Notes under the pieces: generated by a model | The model's input: the letters and a program-made list of their open reading frames with translations, nothing else | Databases searched by the model: none | Told to the model about the DNA's origin: nothing | Shown here: positions 37,322-64,000 of the stretch, in pieces | Numbering within the stretch: position 1 is the first letter of the stretch | Layout: each line of letters starts with the position of its first letter | Made by a program: the position numbers and the translations under genes | Assembly: GCF_036324505.1 (NCBI RefSeq) | Contig: NC_086356.1 | Coordinates: 9,734,744-9,798,743, forward strand | Length of the DNA stretch: 64,000 nt | Direction of reading: 5' to 3' | Source of the DNA: Eleginops maclovinus | Taxonomy: Eukaryota > Chordata > Actinopteri > Perciformes > Eleginopidae

Positions 37322-39211
37322 CTCAGGAGACACACACCAAACGCTTTGTCATACATACCAAATGCTTCATCCAAACCGCACAACCTGTTTTTTACTAGAA
37401 GGGAAACTTTTTTCTACAAAATCAATGATGGGAGAAGACCTGAGCTAAATGTTTGGGAAAGCATTTTTTTTTCTTTTCCTACTGTTTCCTGAAACGTTTA
37501 TGAATATGGAAAAGAATGCAGGTTTGAGTTCTCAAGAGATAAACAAAAACTTGAAGGATTTTACTGTGAATTGTGACCTCATACGTTGAGTCTAAATTGT
37601 CTATTTTAGCCTTGTGTTTATTCTTTGCAAGGGAGAGGATAGCTTCTGCAATATGATACACTCAACACATATTCTCTATAAAAAGTGAATAATAATAATA
37701 AGCCTTGTGAAGGATGTATAGGTATAAATAAATAATGTTGAAAAAGAATAAAGTTTATTTCCTGTACGAAGCTGAACACTGTCTGATATCTTTTACAGTA
37801 CAAAGGGCTTCGATGCACTTTGGGATAGATTTAGACTTTTTGGGATTATGTTTCCAGGTGCGATGTGAAACGATTTACTTACTCTTTCAACCTGCCTACA
37901 AAACTGTGTCCTAAACTTGCATCAATCTTTAATATTCCACTCTCATACCGCTCAAGGATTGAATTTCAATCTTTGCGTGTAGCTCAGGGCGTCTCGTTAC
38001 ATCCTTTTGACCCTCAGTTTATAGATATTCAGAGGGAAAGGCGAGAAGACAACGATTGAATTCAGAAAGCTTTTGTCGGATCCTGCATCATGCATTCATC
38101 TGCACGATCCCATTACCTTACGTGGATTAATATTTGGCGGATTCCCCACAGCTATCGGGAGTTATCAACTGGAGTGAATGCAGAGCTCCTAAAGGTTGAT
38201 ATCTGCAGCCGTTTTTCAGCAGCATTCTGGGAACTCATTGTTGGAAAGACAACATATTTTATTTACAAAGACTAAATCTATATCACTATATTGTCCTGTT
38301 TGCTCGATATCAGACGTCATTGTTGGTAATGCATGCCAACCATAAACATAACCTTTGGGACCAACATGAATTCATATCTTCGCAGTGTGCTTTATGTTGT
38401 TCCATTATATCACAGCCATTGTTGGATTGGTTGTTTTTGCACGTCTATGCTTTACCTTTAAGTAAAGATTAGTACCAACTGAGCTACTGAAACAATTCAA
38501 ATTTTTAAGAAATAGTAGTAAATAAAAAAGTAAAACTTCACTTAAAACAGAATAAAACATAAGCTAATCAAAGGTCAGCATCAGTCAGGACAGAGTTTTG
38601 GTGGCACTTCACCTGCCTGAGTCATCTAACCATCAAGATATAACCACCTGACGACGTCTCCATGGTTACAGATATGAGGCGCAGCCATTGGATGAGAGGA
38701 CCCAGTATCTTATCCAATGGTTGGTTGAGCTCCATTGAGTTGTTGTAAATCCTTTAAAACTATATTTGTTTCTGACATCACAAAATATCCACTTCAATTT
38801 CAAATGGTTAAAGGTTAACTTCCCTGTTCATTTTTGTTGTGTTACTTTTCTGTACAAGGTTTTTACTCCTGAGATCAAGATATTTATACAGTATATTCCC
38901 TGTCTAATGGATTCAGCTTTAACTTGACTGATAGATATAAGACTTCTGTAATCTATCGTGTCTTTACTTTTAACTCGTGTATTTCCCAAAATGTTGCACT
39001 TTTTCTGTCACCCAGTTTATGATCTTTTTTTGGGAACATTTCCAAGAACCGCTCAAGGACACTTGAAGTAACCTTGTCCTAGAAAAAAAAAAGATTAGAT
39101 TTCTTTGTCCCTATGGAATTGCCTCTTGTTCCTTCATTGTCTTTTATGAATCTCTATACATGACTAGTAATCCTTCTGTTCTCTTTGTCCCTGTTCTTCT
39201 CTTCACTGCAG
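37322..39211 (+). other. strbp 3' UTR (short form) and sequence before the alternative last exon
   Basis: This holds poly(A) signals at 37727 and 37747 that would give a 3' UTR of roughly 430-450 bases. A hairpin is at 38685-38720. No further coding exon was recognised. Confidence 0.7.
37727..37752 (+). promoter_or_regulatory. Candidate poly(A) signals, strbp short 3' UTR
   Basis: AATAAA occurs at 37727-37732 and 37747-37752, about 410 bases after the canonical stop. A TG-containing, T-rich stretch follows. The assignment is positional. Confidence 0.55.
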
Positions 39212-39306
39212 GTGGTCTTTTCATTGACAATCCCTTCTACCAGCCGCGGACCCTCGCTCCTTTTATCATTCATCTGGGTCCTCAGGATCTCTTCTCTGAC
39301 TTCTAG
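39212..39306 (+). CDS. strbp: Candidate alternative terminal exon of strbp
   Basis: A strong acceptor (pyrimidine tract, then CTTCACTGCAG) is followed by 30 sense codons and TAG at 39304-39306. The split Gly codon left by exon 16 is completed by GT, exactly as in the canonical last exon. The peptide is GLFIDNPFYQPRTLAPFIIH then LGPQDLFSDF. It has a protein-like composition with no low complexity and would replace the GLPKRM tail, giving 744 residues. I do not recall this tail from mammals. The support is splice site, phase, frame and composition, not homology. Confidence 0.6.
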
Positions 39307-42300
39307 TGGCAGAAGGTTGTTGGAAACTCTCTTCACACTTACCTGTCTGTACATGCAGGACGCCTATTTTTCTGTCCTTCTCTAAGCGGGCTGCCTTTTG
39401 ATGCAGGTGATTGGACTCACAGATCTAAAACTGTTTCTGTTTGATCAGTCCGCCGGAAAAAAAAACGTTCTGTCAGCAGTGGAGTAAAAATCTCACCTAC
39501 TGACCGAGAGGCTCAACGCTCCACTTTCTGTATTCTCTATTCTCCAACCAGATTATCACTTCAGAGGAGAGAAACTTTAAACAAAGCAATACTCGGATTG
39601 TACGAGGAACGTTCAGCTGTGACAGTGCGAGGCTGGACTGAACTTCTTTCTTATAGCAATACACCAGAACTCCTCTCTCCAAGCTTACTGAGTTGAGAAG
39701 ATGTGAATGTCCGATGGAGTTTTACCCAACACAGCATTGCAATAGCTCATTCTGATTGTATATTCATTGTATGTGTGTGTAAGTGTGGCTATAACATGAC
39801 TATATACACATATATGTATGGTGTATGTTTCTATAACATTGTGATGACAATAATATTACTATATGATGATGTATTTATGTAAATATTCTATAAAATATAA
39901 CTATTGTTGGTATAAATTATTTTAGAATTATAACGTGAGATGTAACTGTAATATCACAGTATAGCTTTCTTCCAATTTTATATACACTGAGCAATTGAAG
40001 CTAGTTCTAGGAGATGCAATATTATCTTTGGTATTCCTATTAACCTGTGCTGTTAGAATATTTATGCTTCCTTCTTTCTTTTCCTCCTTCCTCTCCTTAC
40101 TTCTCCTTTATCTTTGATGTCTTTCTGAGCCTTTCTGAGCACGCTCTCTGCTGCCTGAGGTTTGTTTACGTAGCCCGGACCAGAGGTGCTCACTACTACT
40201 GAACACACTCATCACCTATTCACACCTGTGCACACCCAGGCACACACACTTTTCCTGTCAAGAAGCACATTTTCTAAAGTCTCACTGCTGGCAGGGAATA
40301 CTGTTATTAAACATAGAGTACTGTATGTGTATAGTATGTGTATACTCTGATGTACGCACTGCTCCATCTTCCATAACACCCATCAACACTCTGTCCCGCT
40401 CGCCTTAGGGACCAAAAGCACAGCTCACTCACATTACTGTTCCATCTTTCTGCAAACACACACATTCACACACACCTTTCCCTCCACCCTCTTTTACTGT
40501 AGGGACATGATGCCACTGGTGGCAGGTACAGCTTTGTCAAAGGGCGTGTCTTAAAAAATGGGAAGGACATCTCACAAGTTACTGGCTAAATAATTAAAGG
40601 TATAGCTCAGAAAAGGAGATTCGAATTTGATTGGTGTGTCTGTCTGGGAATGAGCATTTGTCATGGGTTGGTTATGTCAGCTGTAGGAACTTGGGAGGAA
40701 GGAGTTTACCTTTGGTTTCTTTTGCCCGGTCACCGAAACCTAAAAATCCAACATGTCTGACCAGTCAACCACTGCAATCTCTGGCCTCATGCTTCAGTAC
40801 ATTTAAGGATTCTAATAAGTTCCACAGAGTGAGATTTACTCATTAAACATTAGGTATATCCCCATATATACAATCAGAACTCTGTATTGGTATTAAGAAA
40901 GAAAGGCTGGACTGGTGCATGCCAAGTTCAATCACAGTGGCTGAGACACCTGTCAATCAAGCACACACACTGCATTACCGTAGATCTCTGTTAGGCAACA
41001 TCTTCTGAACATTTTTACCATGAGACACTTTAGACACCTGTATTTTGAGTCAGAAGTTGGCTTTTTAAAAGTTTTGAAACCTCCTAACACTAGTCAGTGT
41101 TTCTGCTTTTTAAGACCAGTCTCAATGTTGATGAACTGTTCCTGAGAGATTTGGGGAGTGAAGTTAGTTTGGTTATCATTTTTAGTCTTAAAAATTCATG
41201 AATGTTGCTTTATTGTGTTTGACTGTGTAGTCCTAGTATTGTCTAATGAACGCTGCTTCAGCACATATTGCAAGTTGTATTTACGCAGCTAGTAGTTAGA
41301 GTGAGAGATGAGGTGTTCCATTAAACTCTAAAGTGCTTTACGCTTAAGTATGTTGGGTCTAACTTTGGGCTGTAATCAATCAGAAAGCAGTCACAGGATA
41401 CACAAAGTACCTTTTCAGTGCTGTGTGGGACTTCTAAAAGCTATTCATCAGTTTTATTTTATTTTTAGCCTTTAATAGAGACAAGGTGTCAGTCAGCAGA
41501 GACAAAATCGACCAGAATGTGCATCAAAAGGCTATGATTCTCCTCACGCTCGCCTTGATCTGGGCACCTGTTTGATCTCCTGTGTTTGCTTCAGCTTTGA
41601 TAAAACTAAAATGATGTCTGAGAACGAGGCGATAGACTTCCTAACACCTCAAAGCCCATTGTTTTCAAGACTTTGAGTCAAATTAAGGTTATATTTTGCA
41701 ACACGACTGAGCTGATAGTCAAGAGAATTTTTCAGATATAAAGGAAAATCTCTGTCATTTACGTTTGGGCAGCTGGATCCTTGACATAAACACTTGGATT
41801 TATCCACACAGTGTGTCTGTTACAGCAAAAACCCACATCCATGGTTGCCACTGTTCTCCGCACGACAAATTTGCTTAGCTATTCCAAGCATTTCCCCCCA
41901 AATCACAGAGCACCTCTGGCCCTCTCATCTCGTCTGAGAGGGGCACTGCTTTGCCGTTTTCATCCTTGAATGGAATTCACGTTGAGGTGAATAACTCAGA
42001 GCTTTACTGTGTGGAAACAGAGCTTCTCTATCGGCTAAGAATTTCTCCTGATTTCCCCTCTGCCCTCTCGCTCTGCCACCGTCCTCTCTGTCCAGATGGC
42101 CCACATTAATAAGGCAGATATTCATACCTCAGTAAGCAACCTTTTCATTTCCCCTGTGACTGAACAGACACGCTGGTGGAGTCACCCTGACTACTGACCT
42201 GTCCTCTTGGTCTGTTGGCTAGACAACCACGCTCAGAGTGAGAGCTCAGGGAAACACGGTCGGTGTTAAATAAGGCATCTGGTCCCTGTAGAGGTTGGGA

Positions 42301-44715
42301 GTTGTCCTCAGTGAGGCAGAGGCACCTAATGTGTGTTTCTTGTTAGGCTTTACAGTGATACGTTAGGACAATAACTTTTTACCACTCCCCTGAAAACCCT
42401 TACTTGTTTGACTAACATTTATAGTTCTAATTAACCATGATGTTTGTAGTATGCACCGGATTATTGCAGGGAAAAAATAAAGAATTATCTAATGTTGTTG
42501 TTCTTTAGCAAACATATATTTGGTGATGATGTAGAAGGGCATGAGGTACGAAGATAAGAATTTCAATAATGCTGCTCCTTTCGCAGTTGATATGAAAACC
42601 GATTTATTTAGTTCATGAAAAATATTCAAATAGTTTAGATCTGCCTTTGCAATGCTGTGGCACCATCATGAATATGTGATGCTTTTTCCCCTGCAGTGCT
42701 TTCATGGAAACGCTGTTTGAAGAGTTAGAGAGTTGTGTCCATTTGTGTTTTCTTCCCATTGTTCCCATAAAAGGTCTGAGAGATCACTATGAAACAGGAA
42801 AACATGGCAGCCGTTGTAAACAAACCTCCCTCCAACTACACTTTGACATACACAGCCTCTCTGTGGGCATGTGCTAACTACACCTGTAAATCTTATAAGC
42901 ACAAAACACACACTCACACATTGTTCTCAGGGCCACCTGACACAGAGGTTTATGCAAATAGACACAGAAGTAATCGTATATATAAATAACCCAATGACCA
43001 TCACAGCTGAGCACATTGAGACTGCGCGACATTCCTTTCCTCATGGTTTGTATGTCAAACATAAGATTGTATGTAGTGAGAATTGTACAAGTGGTTAGGC
43101 CTTGTTTGTACTTTAGGATTTGAGCCATGTATAGCTGAGAAAACACATCGCCCCTATTTGTTTTCTTGGTGCTTTATAACAGGCTGTCTGTAGCACTGTA
43201 TATAATGGATGTTACTTTTGTTTTTTGGAGAACCAGCAGTTATCCGTGGACAACATAAGCTTTGCTGACAGGAGAAAAAAGGGAGGAAAGAAAAGTTTTT
43301 TTGGCACCAAATGCAGTAGCTTTGCGCGTTTAGATGCTGCAATATGTTCAGTAGTTAAAGAGTGCTTTTGCTGCCAGTCGCCCGATTTCCCTCAGGCTAC
43401 TCTTCATCCCGCTGCCAGGTCAAAGGTCAAATAGGATAGGAAACGATGCAGAGTCGCTGGCTGTAAATGGGTTCTGGATTGTTCTGCGGGATGGAATTTA
43501 TCCAGACACCAAACACTCTGAAGCCTTTGTTTCAAATATCTGATAATCTTTGCTGTCTCAGAAGTTAGAAAGCATACGGTATGGGATGCGGTACTCGCCA
43601 TCTAGACAGTTAATAAATACCAGGTAAAAGGAAAGAAGAAAAGTCTGATATCCTGTGTGGAAATGAAGGAAACTTTTCTGCTCCCTCTTGCATTAGCACA
43701 GAGACTCTAGGAGCTAAATGTGTCTGAAAGCAGAGGAAGAATAGCTGCAGAAAGGGCCAGAAAGTCCATCATCTGAACTCTGCAGGGCAGCAGAAATAGA
43801 TCCGGGATCACGTTTCAACTGCCGAGGCAAAGCAAACCAGACTAACTGCTGAACGCATCCTTTTCTCCTGGTGTGTGTGCATGTGTGTGTCGTGGGGACG
43901 GGAACACCTGTGAGTTTGTGTGTTCGTCTGGCTAGGACATCAACTGGAGGATGATGTGAAGTTATTTCACACCCATACGCACGCACACAGACACACATTA
44001 TTGCAGTCACATTTAGCATGTTGTTGCATATTTTCTGGTCATGGTCTACTGATAAGTCCAGTATCCTCTTGATAAACGATCAAAGCATTTTGGTTGGGAA
44101 TGTACACTGTCGTTATAGTGATTGTAGAGTAGAATGTATTTACTCATAGAGAGAGTAAACTTGCTTTTTTGTAGAGAAGCATATATACAGAATATATATG
44201 GAGACATACATATATATACATCTATATATCTTTTGATCTTGTGTGTGAGAGTTGTTTTGGGCGCATCCACCCCTGTTGAGATTCATGTTTCTTTCAACTT
44301 TTATTTATTATGTTCGGACAAAAGTAGCGTCTTACGGGTGATGAGTGTTTATTTTTTCCTGTATATATATGATTTTTAAATTTTATTTTTGACAAAAAGG
44401 GGTTTAAAAATAAATTGTTTTACGATGCTGCCTATGAAGTGATATCTTGTCCACAGAATCTGTTTGATTCATGAATTTATCAAAGTGATTTTTGTGTGAA
44501 ATGTAACAATGACAGGGTGGGAGTCTCACAGGTCGTGCTGAACAAAGGTCAATGACAATTAATCATTTGAACTTGCTGTATTGATTAGTAGCAACATACA
44601 CAGCAGTGATGATCTGTGGTTGTCACTGTTTTTGACATAATCTATGCTTGACAAACTGAAAATAAATCTGATAAAGTGCTGAATCTCTATAAGTGAGTAC
44701 CTTTTCTTTTTTTGA
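39307..44715 (+). other. Probable long strbp 3' UTR and flank
   Basis: No exon or mobile element is recognised across 5.4 kb. AATAAA signals occur at 42476-42481, 44409-44414 and 44661-44666, and the last lies just before a transposon at 44716. An AT-rich stretch with TATATA runs is at about 44180-44230. This would be 3' UTR if transcripts with the alternative last exon run that far. Confidence 0.45.
44661..44666 (+). promoter_or_regulatory. Candidate distal poly(A) signal of strbp
   Basis: AATAAA is followed by TCTGATAAAGTGCTG, about 50 bases before a transposon. It is the last plus-strand canonical signal before repeat sequence begins. Confidence 0.35.
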
Positions 44716-45233
44716 AGGTCACCTATTATGCAAATTCCACTTCCACGTGTCCCCTCTTTGTTTGGAGGTATATAAAGTTTCAGGAAAAAATGCTGTCTCT
44801 GTTATCCTGATACATCAATATCAAAACCTGAAAATGAGCTGATCAGATTTGGCCCCTTTGTAATGTCACAGGTGGCCCGGGTTCAACTCCCATTGTGGGA
44901 ATACGGGTTATATGTGCAGTTGCTCAATCCTACTTCCCAAAAAGAGCAAGTACATCTAGTATAGAATGCCCAACATGTATTAAAATATATATACAGTGTG
45001 TAAACAATTAGAAAAAAAATAGACAACACAGGTTCAATCCCCACTGCTATCAGCATGTCGTTGTGTCCTTGGGCAAGTCACTTCACCCCAAATTGTTCCT
45101 GTGGGGATTGTCCACAGTATGGAGTAAGTAAATCGCCTTGGATTATATTATATTATAGATATGTATAATATATCTAAGATCTCATATCTGAGACCTATAA
45201 TATAATGTTGAAAAAGAGTATAATAGGGGACCT
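44716..45233. mobile_element. Small inverted-repeat DNA transposon (MITE-like)
   Basis: The left end AGGTCACCTATTAT and the complement of the right end AGGTCCCCTATTAT match at 13 of 14 positions. Both are bordered by TTGA (44712-44715 and 45234-45237), consistent with a 4-base target duplication. The 518-base interior has no transposase. It carries tRNA-like T-arm pieces and the 3' part of a SINE. Confidence 0.6.
45029..45143 (+). mobile_element. SINE fragment inside the 44.7-45.2 kb element
   Basis: A B-box-like GGTTCAATCC is followed by GTGTCCTTGGGCAAGTCACT and then AAATCGCCTTGGAT. This order is typical of fish SINEs whose 3' tail derives from an L2-like LINE. The tRNA-like head is missing. 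A second B-box-like word (GGCCCGGGTTCAACTCCC) is at about 44874-44891. Confidence 0.6.
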
Positions 45234-46590
45234 TTGAGTTCTCTTGGAACGTAAACTGAGTGAGCGTAGTCAATTGTGGGATTGAACACATCAACAATTA
45301 CATACACCACAGGACATGATACAAACTACTGACACTTGAGGATGGCCATGTTGAACGCATATATAAAATATAATAAAACCGGCGAATTAACCATATATGA
45401 CACTTAGCTATAACACAATATCCAACAATAAAAATGTGGGCTGCAGTCAAATGATGAAGCTGACTTTCCTCCTCACATAAAGTCTGCACATAATCATCTG
45501 AGCTCGTTTTGTATGTTGGAAAATTGTTATTATAGTTCCTCTTTATACTGCCCACATAGTGCTACATTCTGAAAGCTAATAGTGATATACTTGTGTCGTT
45601 ATGTCAAACTATAATCACAGAGTCAAGGTTATGGGAGATAATTGGCAACTTCGTCTTTTAAGAGTTTCAGCACATGAGCTGTCAATCATCTGCAGAGCGA
45701 CTCTGCTGACGGCTGAGTCTGAGGATCCAGTGACATCTTCAGCAGTGGATGCCACCAGCAACCAGACACAGCTGCCAGTCACCCTGCAAGCAATGAGTAT
45801 GTGTTTGTGTGTTTTTTTAAATTAAAAATAACAACAAAAGTGGAAAAAAATGGTGCTTTTGTCTGAGAAACGCAAACAAGACAGAGGGGAAAAGGATAGT
45901 ACTTTTGCTGACAGCCATCTTGAAATATTAAACCCTGCTTGGAATTTATTAAAGGATTGTGTTCAGTTCCTATTTTTACTAAAAATATTTAACATTTTAT
46001 AGTATAATTTTTTGAAATAGACAAAAATCTGCTATGTTTACATTCCTACAGACGTTTAGTTTAAAAGACTTTTTATAACAACGAAAAGCTTTGCATTTTA
46101 TGAGAAATTAACATAGAAGGTTTAGAAGCAACATCTCTCTCTTTTGTACCCCTTCCTGCTTTCAAGTTACATTCCCAATAATCTCAGAGTTATTTACAAA
46201 CTAATCTGTAAAACTACTCAGAAACATTATACCAGAGGCATCTGTATGCAGGGTCCTGGTTCATAGGCTACCCTGCAGGGCAATAAATTACCCAGGATTG
46301 CTGACAAGTTCACAGCAACTCGTTTAGTATTTCAGCCAGTAACAGGAAACTGTCCCTCACAAATCAGTTTGATATGACAGCCTTCCCTCTTGACACACGG
46401 CATCAGCTGTCTATAGATAACAACAACGCTGGTAAAGATTTACCAATACCGATTCACAAAGTGGACTATTATCATACTATGTTGTTTTTTTAAATACTTT
46501 AAACATACAACACTTCAAACATATTTAACTAGGTTGTTTTTTCTGAAGTTTTGTAATACCACTAATGTTTTTTTCAGAAATGTTCAATAT
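45234..46590. other. Intergenic, nothing recognised
   Basis: Unique AT-rich sequence between the transposon and the tRNA-pseudogene duplication. No exon or RNA gene supported. Confidence 0.6.
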
Positions 46591-46739
46591 TCTTTACTAT
46601 GTCTTCTTTTTTCAAATTGTTGACACACTATATATATATATACATGTACATATTGACATTTTGGACATACTATACATAGGCCTACTTGCTCTTTTTGGGG
46701 AAACTCACAGGATTGAGTAACTGCACATACAACACTTAT

Positions 46740-46797
46740 TCCCATACCGGGCCGCCTGGGTGAAAACCAGGAATCCCAACCGCTAGACCATATGGGA
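46740..46797 (-). pseudogene. tRNA-Glu(TTC) pseudogene, T arm deleted
   Basis: On the minus strand it starts TCCCATATGGTCTAGCGGTT, and the acceptor stem closes with TATGGGA. The anticodon arm is CCTGG-TTTTCAC-CCAGG, so the anticodon is TTC. The sequence passes from GGCCCGG directly to TATGGG. About 14 bases of the T arm, including the TTC loop and internal B box, are missing, probably by slippage between two CCGG words. It should be neither transcribed by Pol III nor folded. Confidence 0.85.
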
Positions 46798-47108
46798 GAT
46801 ATATCTAAAAATAACTTTTATTGATGGATCACATCAAAATATGCTCTTGTCTATGATTTTCAACTCTATACCATGCCAATTTTCAGAAATTTTAATCATG
46901 TCATATTTTTCAAATTGTTGACTTATTTCTGGTAAAATGTTTTTTTTTAAAGTTTTCAGCATAAAATAATTTGTATTTTTTCTGACATACTACTATTAAA
47001 CTGTCGACATACTTTATATTTTTGGACATAATATACAACATGTACTTATTTTTTAGGGAAACTGTCATGTTCATCGTAGGGTTGAGCAAATGCACATTTA
47101 CAACCTGT

Positions 47109-47153
47109 TCCTGTACTGGGAGTGAAAACCAGGAACCCTAACCGCTAGACGGA
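47109..47153 (-). pseudogene. Second tRNA-Glu pseudogene, more decayed
   Basis: On the minus strand it has GTCTAGCGGTTAGGGTTCCT and the anticodon loop TTTTCAC, with the acceptor and T arms largely lost. It occupies the same place in the second copy of the local duplication as the pseudogene at 46740-46797. Confidence 0.75.
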
Positions 47154-47250
47154 TGATATTCGTTTTTCTGATGGATCACATTATATTTAACTATATTGTT
47201 CAACTCTTTACTATGTCATTTTTCAAAATTCTAAACATGCTATACTTTGT

Positions 47251-63062
<15,812 letters not shown>

Positions 63063-64000
63063 CTGTTGGGCAGTGAAGGCAGAAAAGATAAATGTTATAA
63101 ACTCATCAAATATATCACACGCACATGAAGAATAACACTTATTAACAAATCACGAAAAATATGAATTTAAAATGAGCCCAAAAGGTTTTGGCTCAGGAAC
63201 CAAAAGGAGCTGAGTCTTTCTCATCTCATCGGGATAGATTTGTTCTGTTGGATTGTGGTGGTCTTTAGATCAGATCAGCATTTGAAAAGGATGCAATGGC
63301 AAAATTAAGAGATTACAGAAAAATTAGGCCCAATTTGCTACTGTAATTTTCTTTCTGAGAAGCCGGTCCATTGGGATTTCACTGCCCAAACAATGCCACT
63401 AAACTGATTTGCTGACTTTCAAAAAGGTGTTTTATTAGTTAATCTTCAAGAGTACACATTTAAAATGATGCTGTTACACAAGACATGCGCATTAACAGGG
63501 GCTGAATGTTCCCTGAAGACAGCATATACGTGTTTCTGTCTGATTAGGAAACTTTGTACGTTCTAATCCTAAATTACATTGTATAATCAATCACACTGGT
63601 TTGTTCACATTCAAATCTCTTATTAACTACAGCAGTTGCAAAAAGAGCTGAATCAAAGGAACTGTACAGAAATCTCTCCAGGCAGGTAAAACTAATTGGC
63701 ATCTGCTCACACTATTTATTACATTGTTGATGAACAGAAAAAGCAGTACAGAGTTCAGGTTCTATTGCACACCTCTGTTCTCCCAAAACTTTCTCATTCA
63801 AACGCTTATAATCACAGTAATGCCTACAGATGCACACAAAGGCAGTCTCATCAACAGGCCTTTCACTGCCGAGCTGCTGCCTTACATTGGGCTTTTTAAA
63901 AGAGATAGCTACCGTACAGTAAACATGGTGTGCTTGATTTTTAACATGAAAGAGACACCTGCTTAGCTTATCTTTGGATTTAAATCTAATCTGATAACAG
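63063..64000 (-). other. rabgap1 intron running off the right edge
   Basis: No further exon recognised. The TBC, PTB and other N-terminal exons must lie beyond the window. Confidence 0.75.

Larger units (their letters stand above)
46594..47250. repeat. Tandem duplication of a tRNA-Glu-containing unit
   Basis: Two diverged copies of a unit of roughly 370 bases follow each other. Each has TTTTCAAATTGTTGAC near its start, GACATACT words, GGGAAACT, a tRNA-Glu-like segment, then GATGGATCACAT. A third partial start is seen near 47205. The same GACATACT words recur at 53500-53830. Confidence 0.65.

Overview
The window is vertebrate nuclear DNA, almost certainly from a teleost (percomorph-like) fish. 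It has small exons in GT-AG introns, very many long (CA)n/(TG)n microsatellites, tRNA-derived SINEs and small inverted-repeat DNA transposons. There is no bacterial-style gene organisation. Long open frames made of alternating Cys-Val or His-Thr are microsatellite artefacts.

Two genes sit tail to tail. On the + strand is the whole coding region of strbp (spermatid perinuclear RNA-binding protein, NF90/ILF3 family). I assembled 17 coding exons from 12755 to 37321 by splice phase; they give a 738-residue protein. It has an N-terminal DZF domain, a basic nuclear-localisation-like segment, two double-stranded-RNA-binding motifs and an RG-containing tail. A second possible 3'-terminal exon at 39212-39306 is joined in the same phase and would give a different C-terminus (744 residues). 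On the - strand, reading in from the right edge, are the last seven coding exons (262 codons plus stop) of rabgap1, a TBC-type Rab GTPase-activating protein. They cover only its C-terminal coiled coil; the stop is at 51873-51875. The tail-to-tail order agrees with my memory of human 9q33 (RABGAP1 next to STRBP).

Layout: 1-12576 is repeat-bearing DNA upstream of the first recognised strbp exon. 12577-37321 is strbp (5' UTR exon plus coding exons). 37322-44715 is strbp 3' UTR and downstream sequence, with the alternative last exon and several poly(A) signals. 44716-45233 is a small DNA transposon containing SINE-like pieces. 45234-51872 is the intergenic/3'-UTR zone, with two tRNA-Glu pseudogenes in a tandem duplication, one unexplained 116-codon open frame and a (CA)n array. 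51873-64000 is rabgap1, with a TTAA-flanked non-autonomous transposon at 59622-60259.

The most interesting signals concern splicing and RNA structure. Long CA or TG arrays lie directly against several splice sites of both genes. The clearest is a rabgap1 3' splice site whose upstream tract is almost pure (TG)n, as at CFTR exon 9. A (TG)n array faces an (AC)n array 136 bases away in an strbp intron, so the pre-mRNA of a dsRNA-binding protein could itself fold into long dsRNA. The strbp DZF domain also carries a roughly 50-residue Glu-rich insertion. I saw no wholly new gene system.
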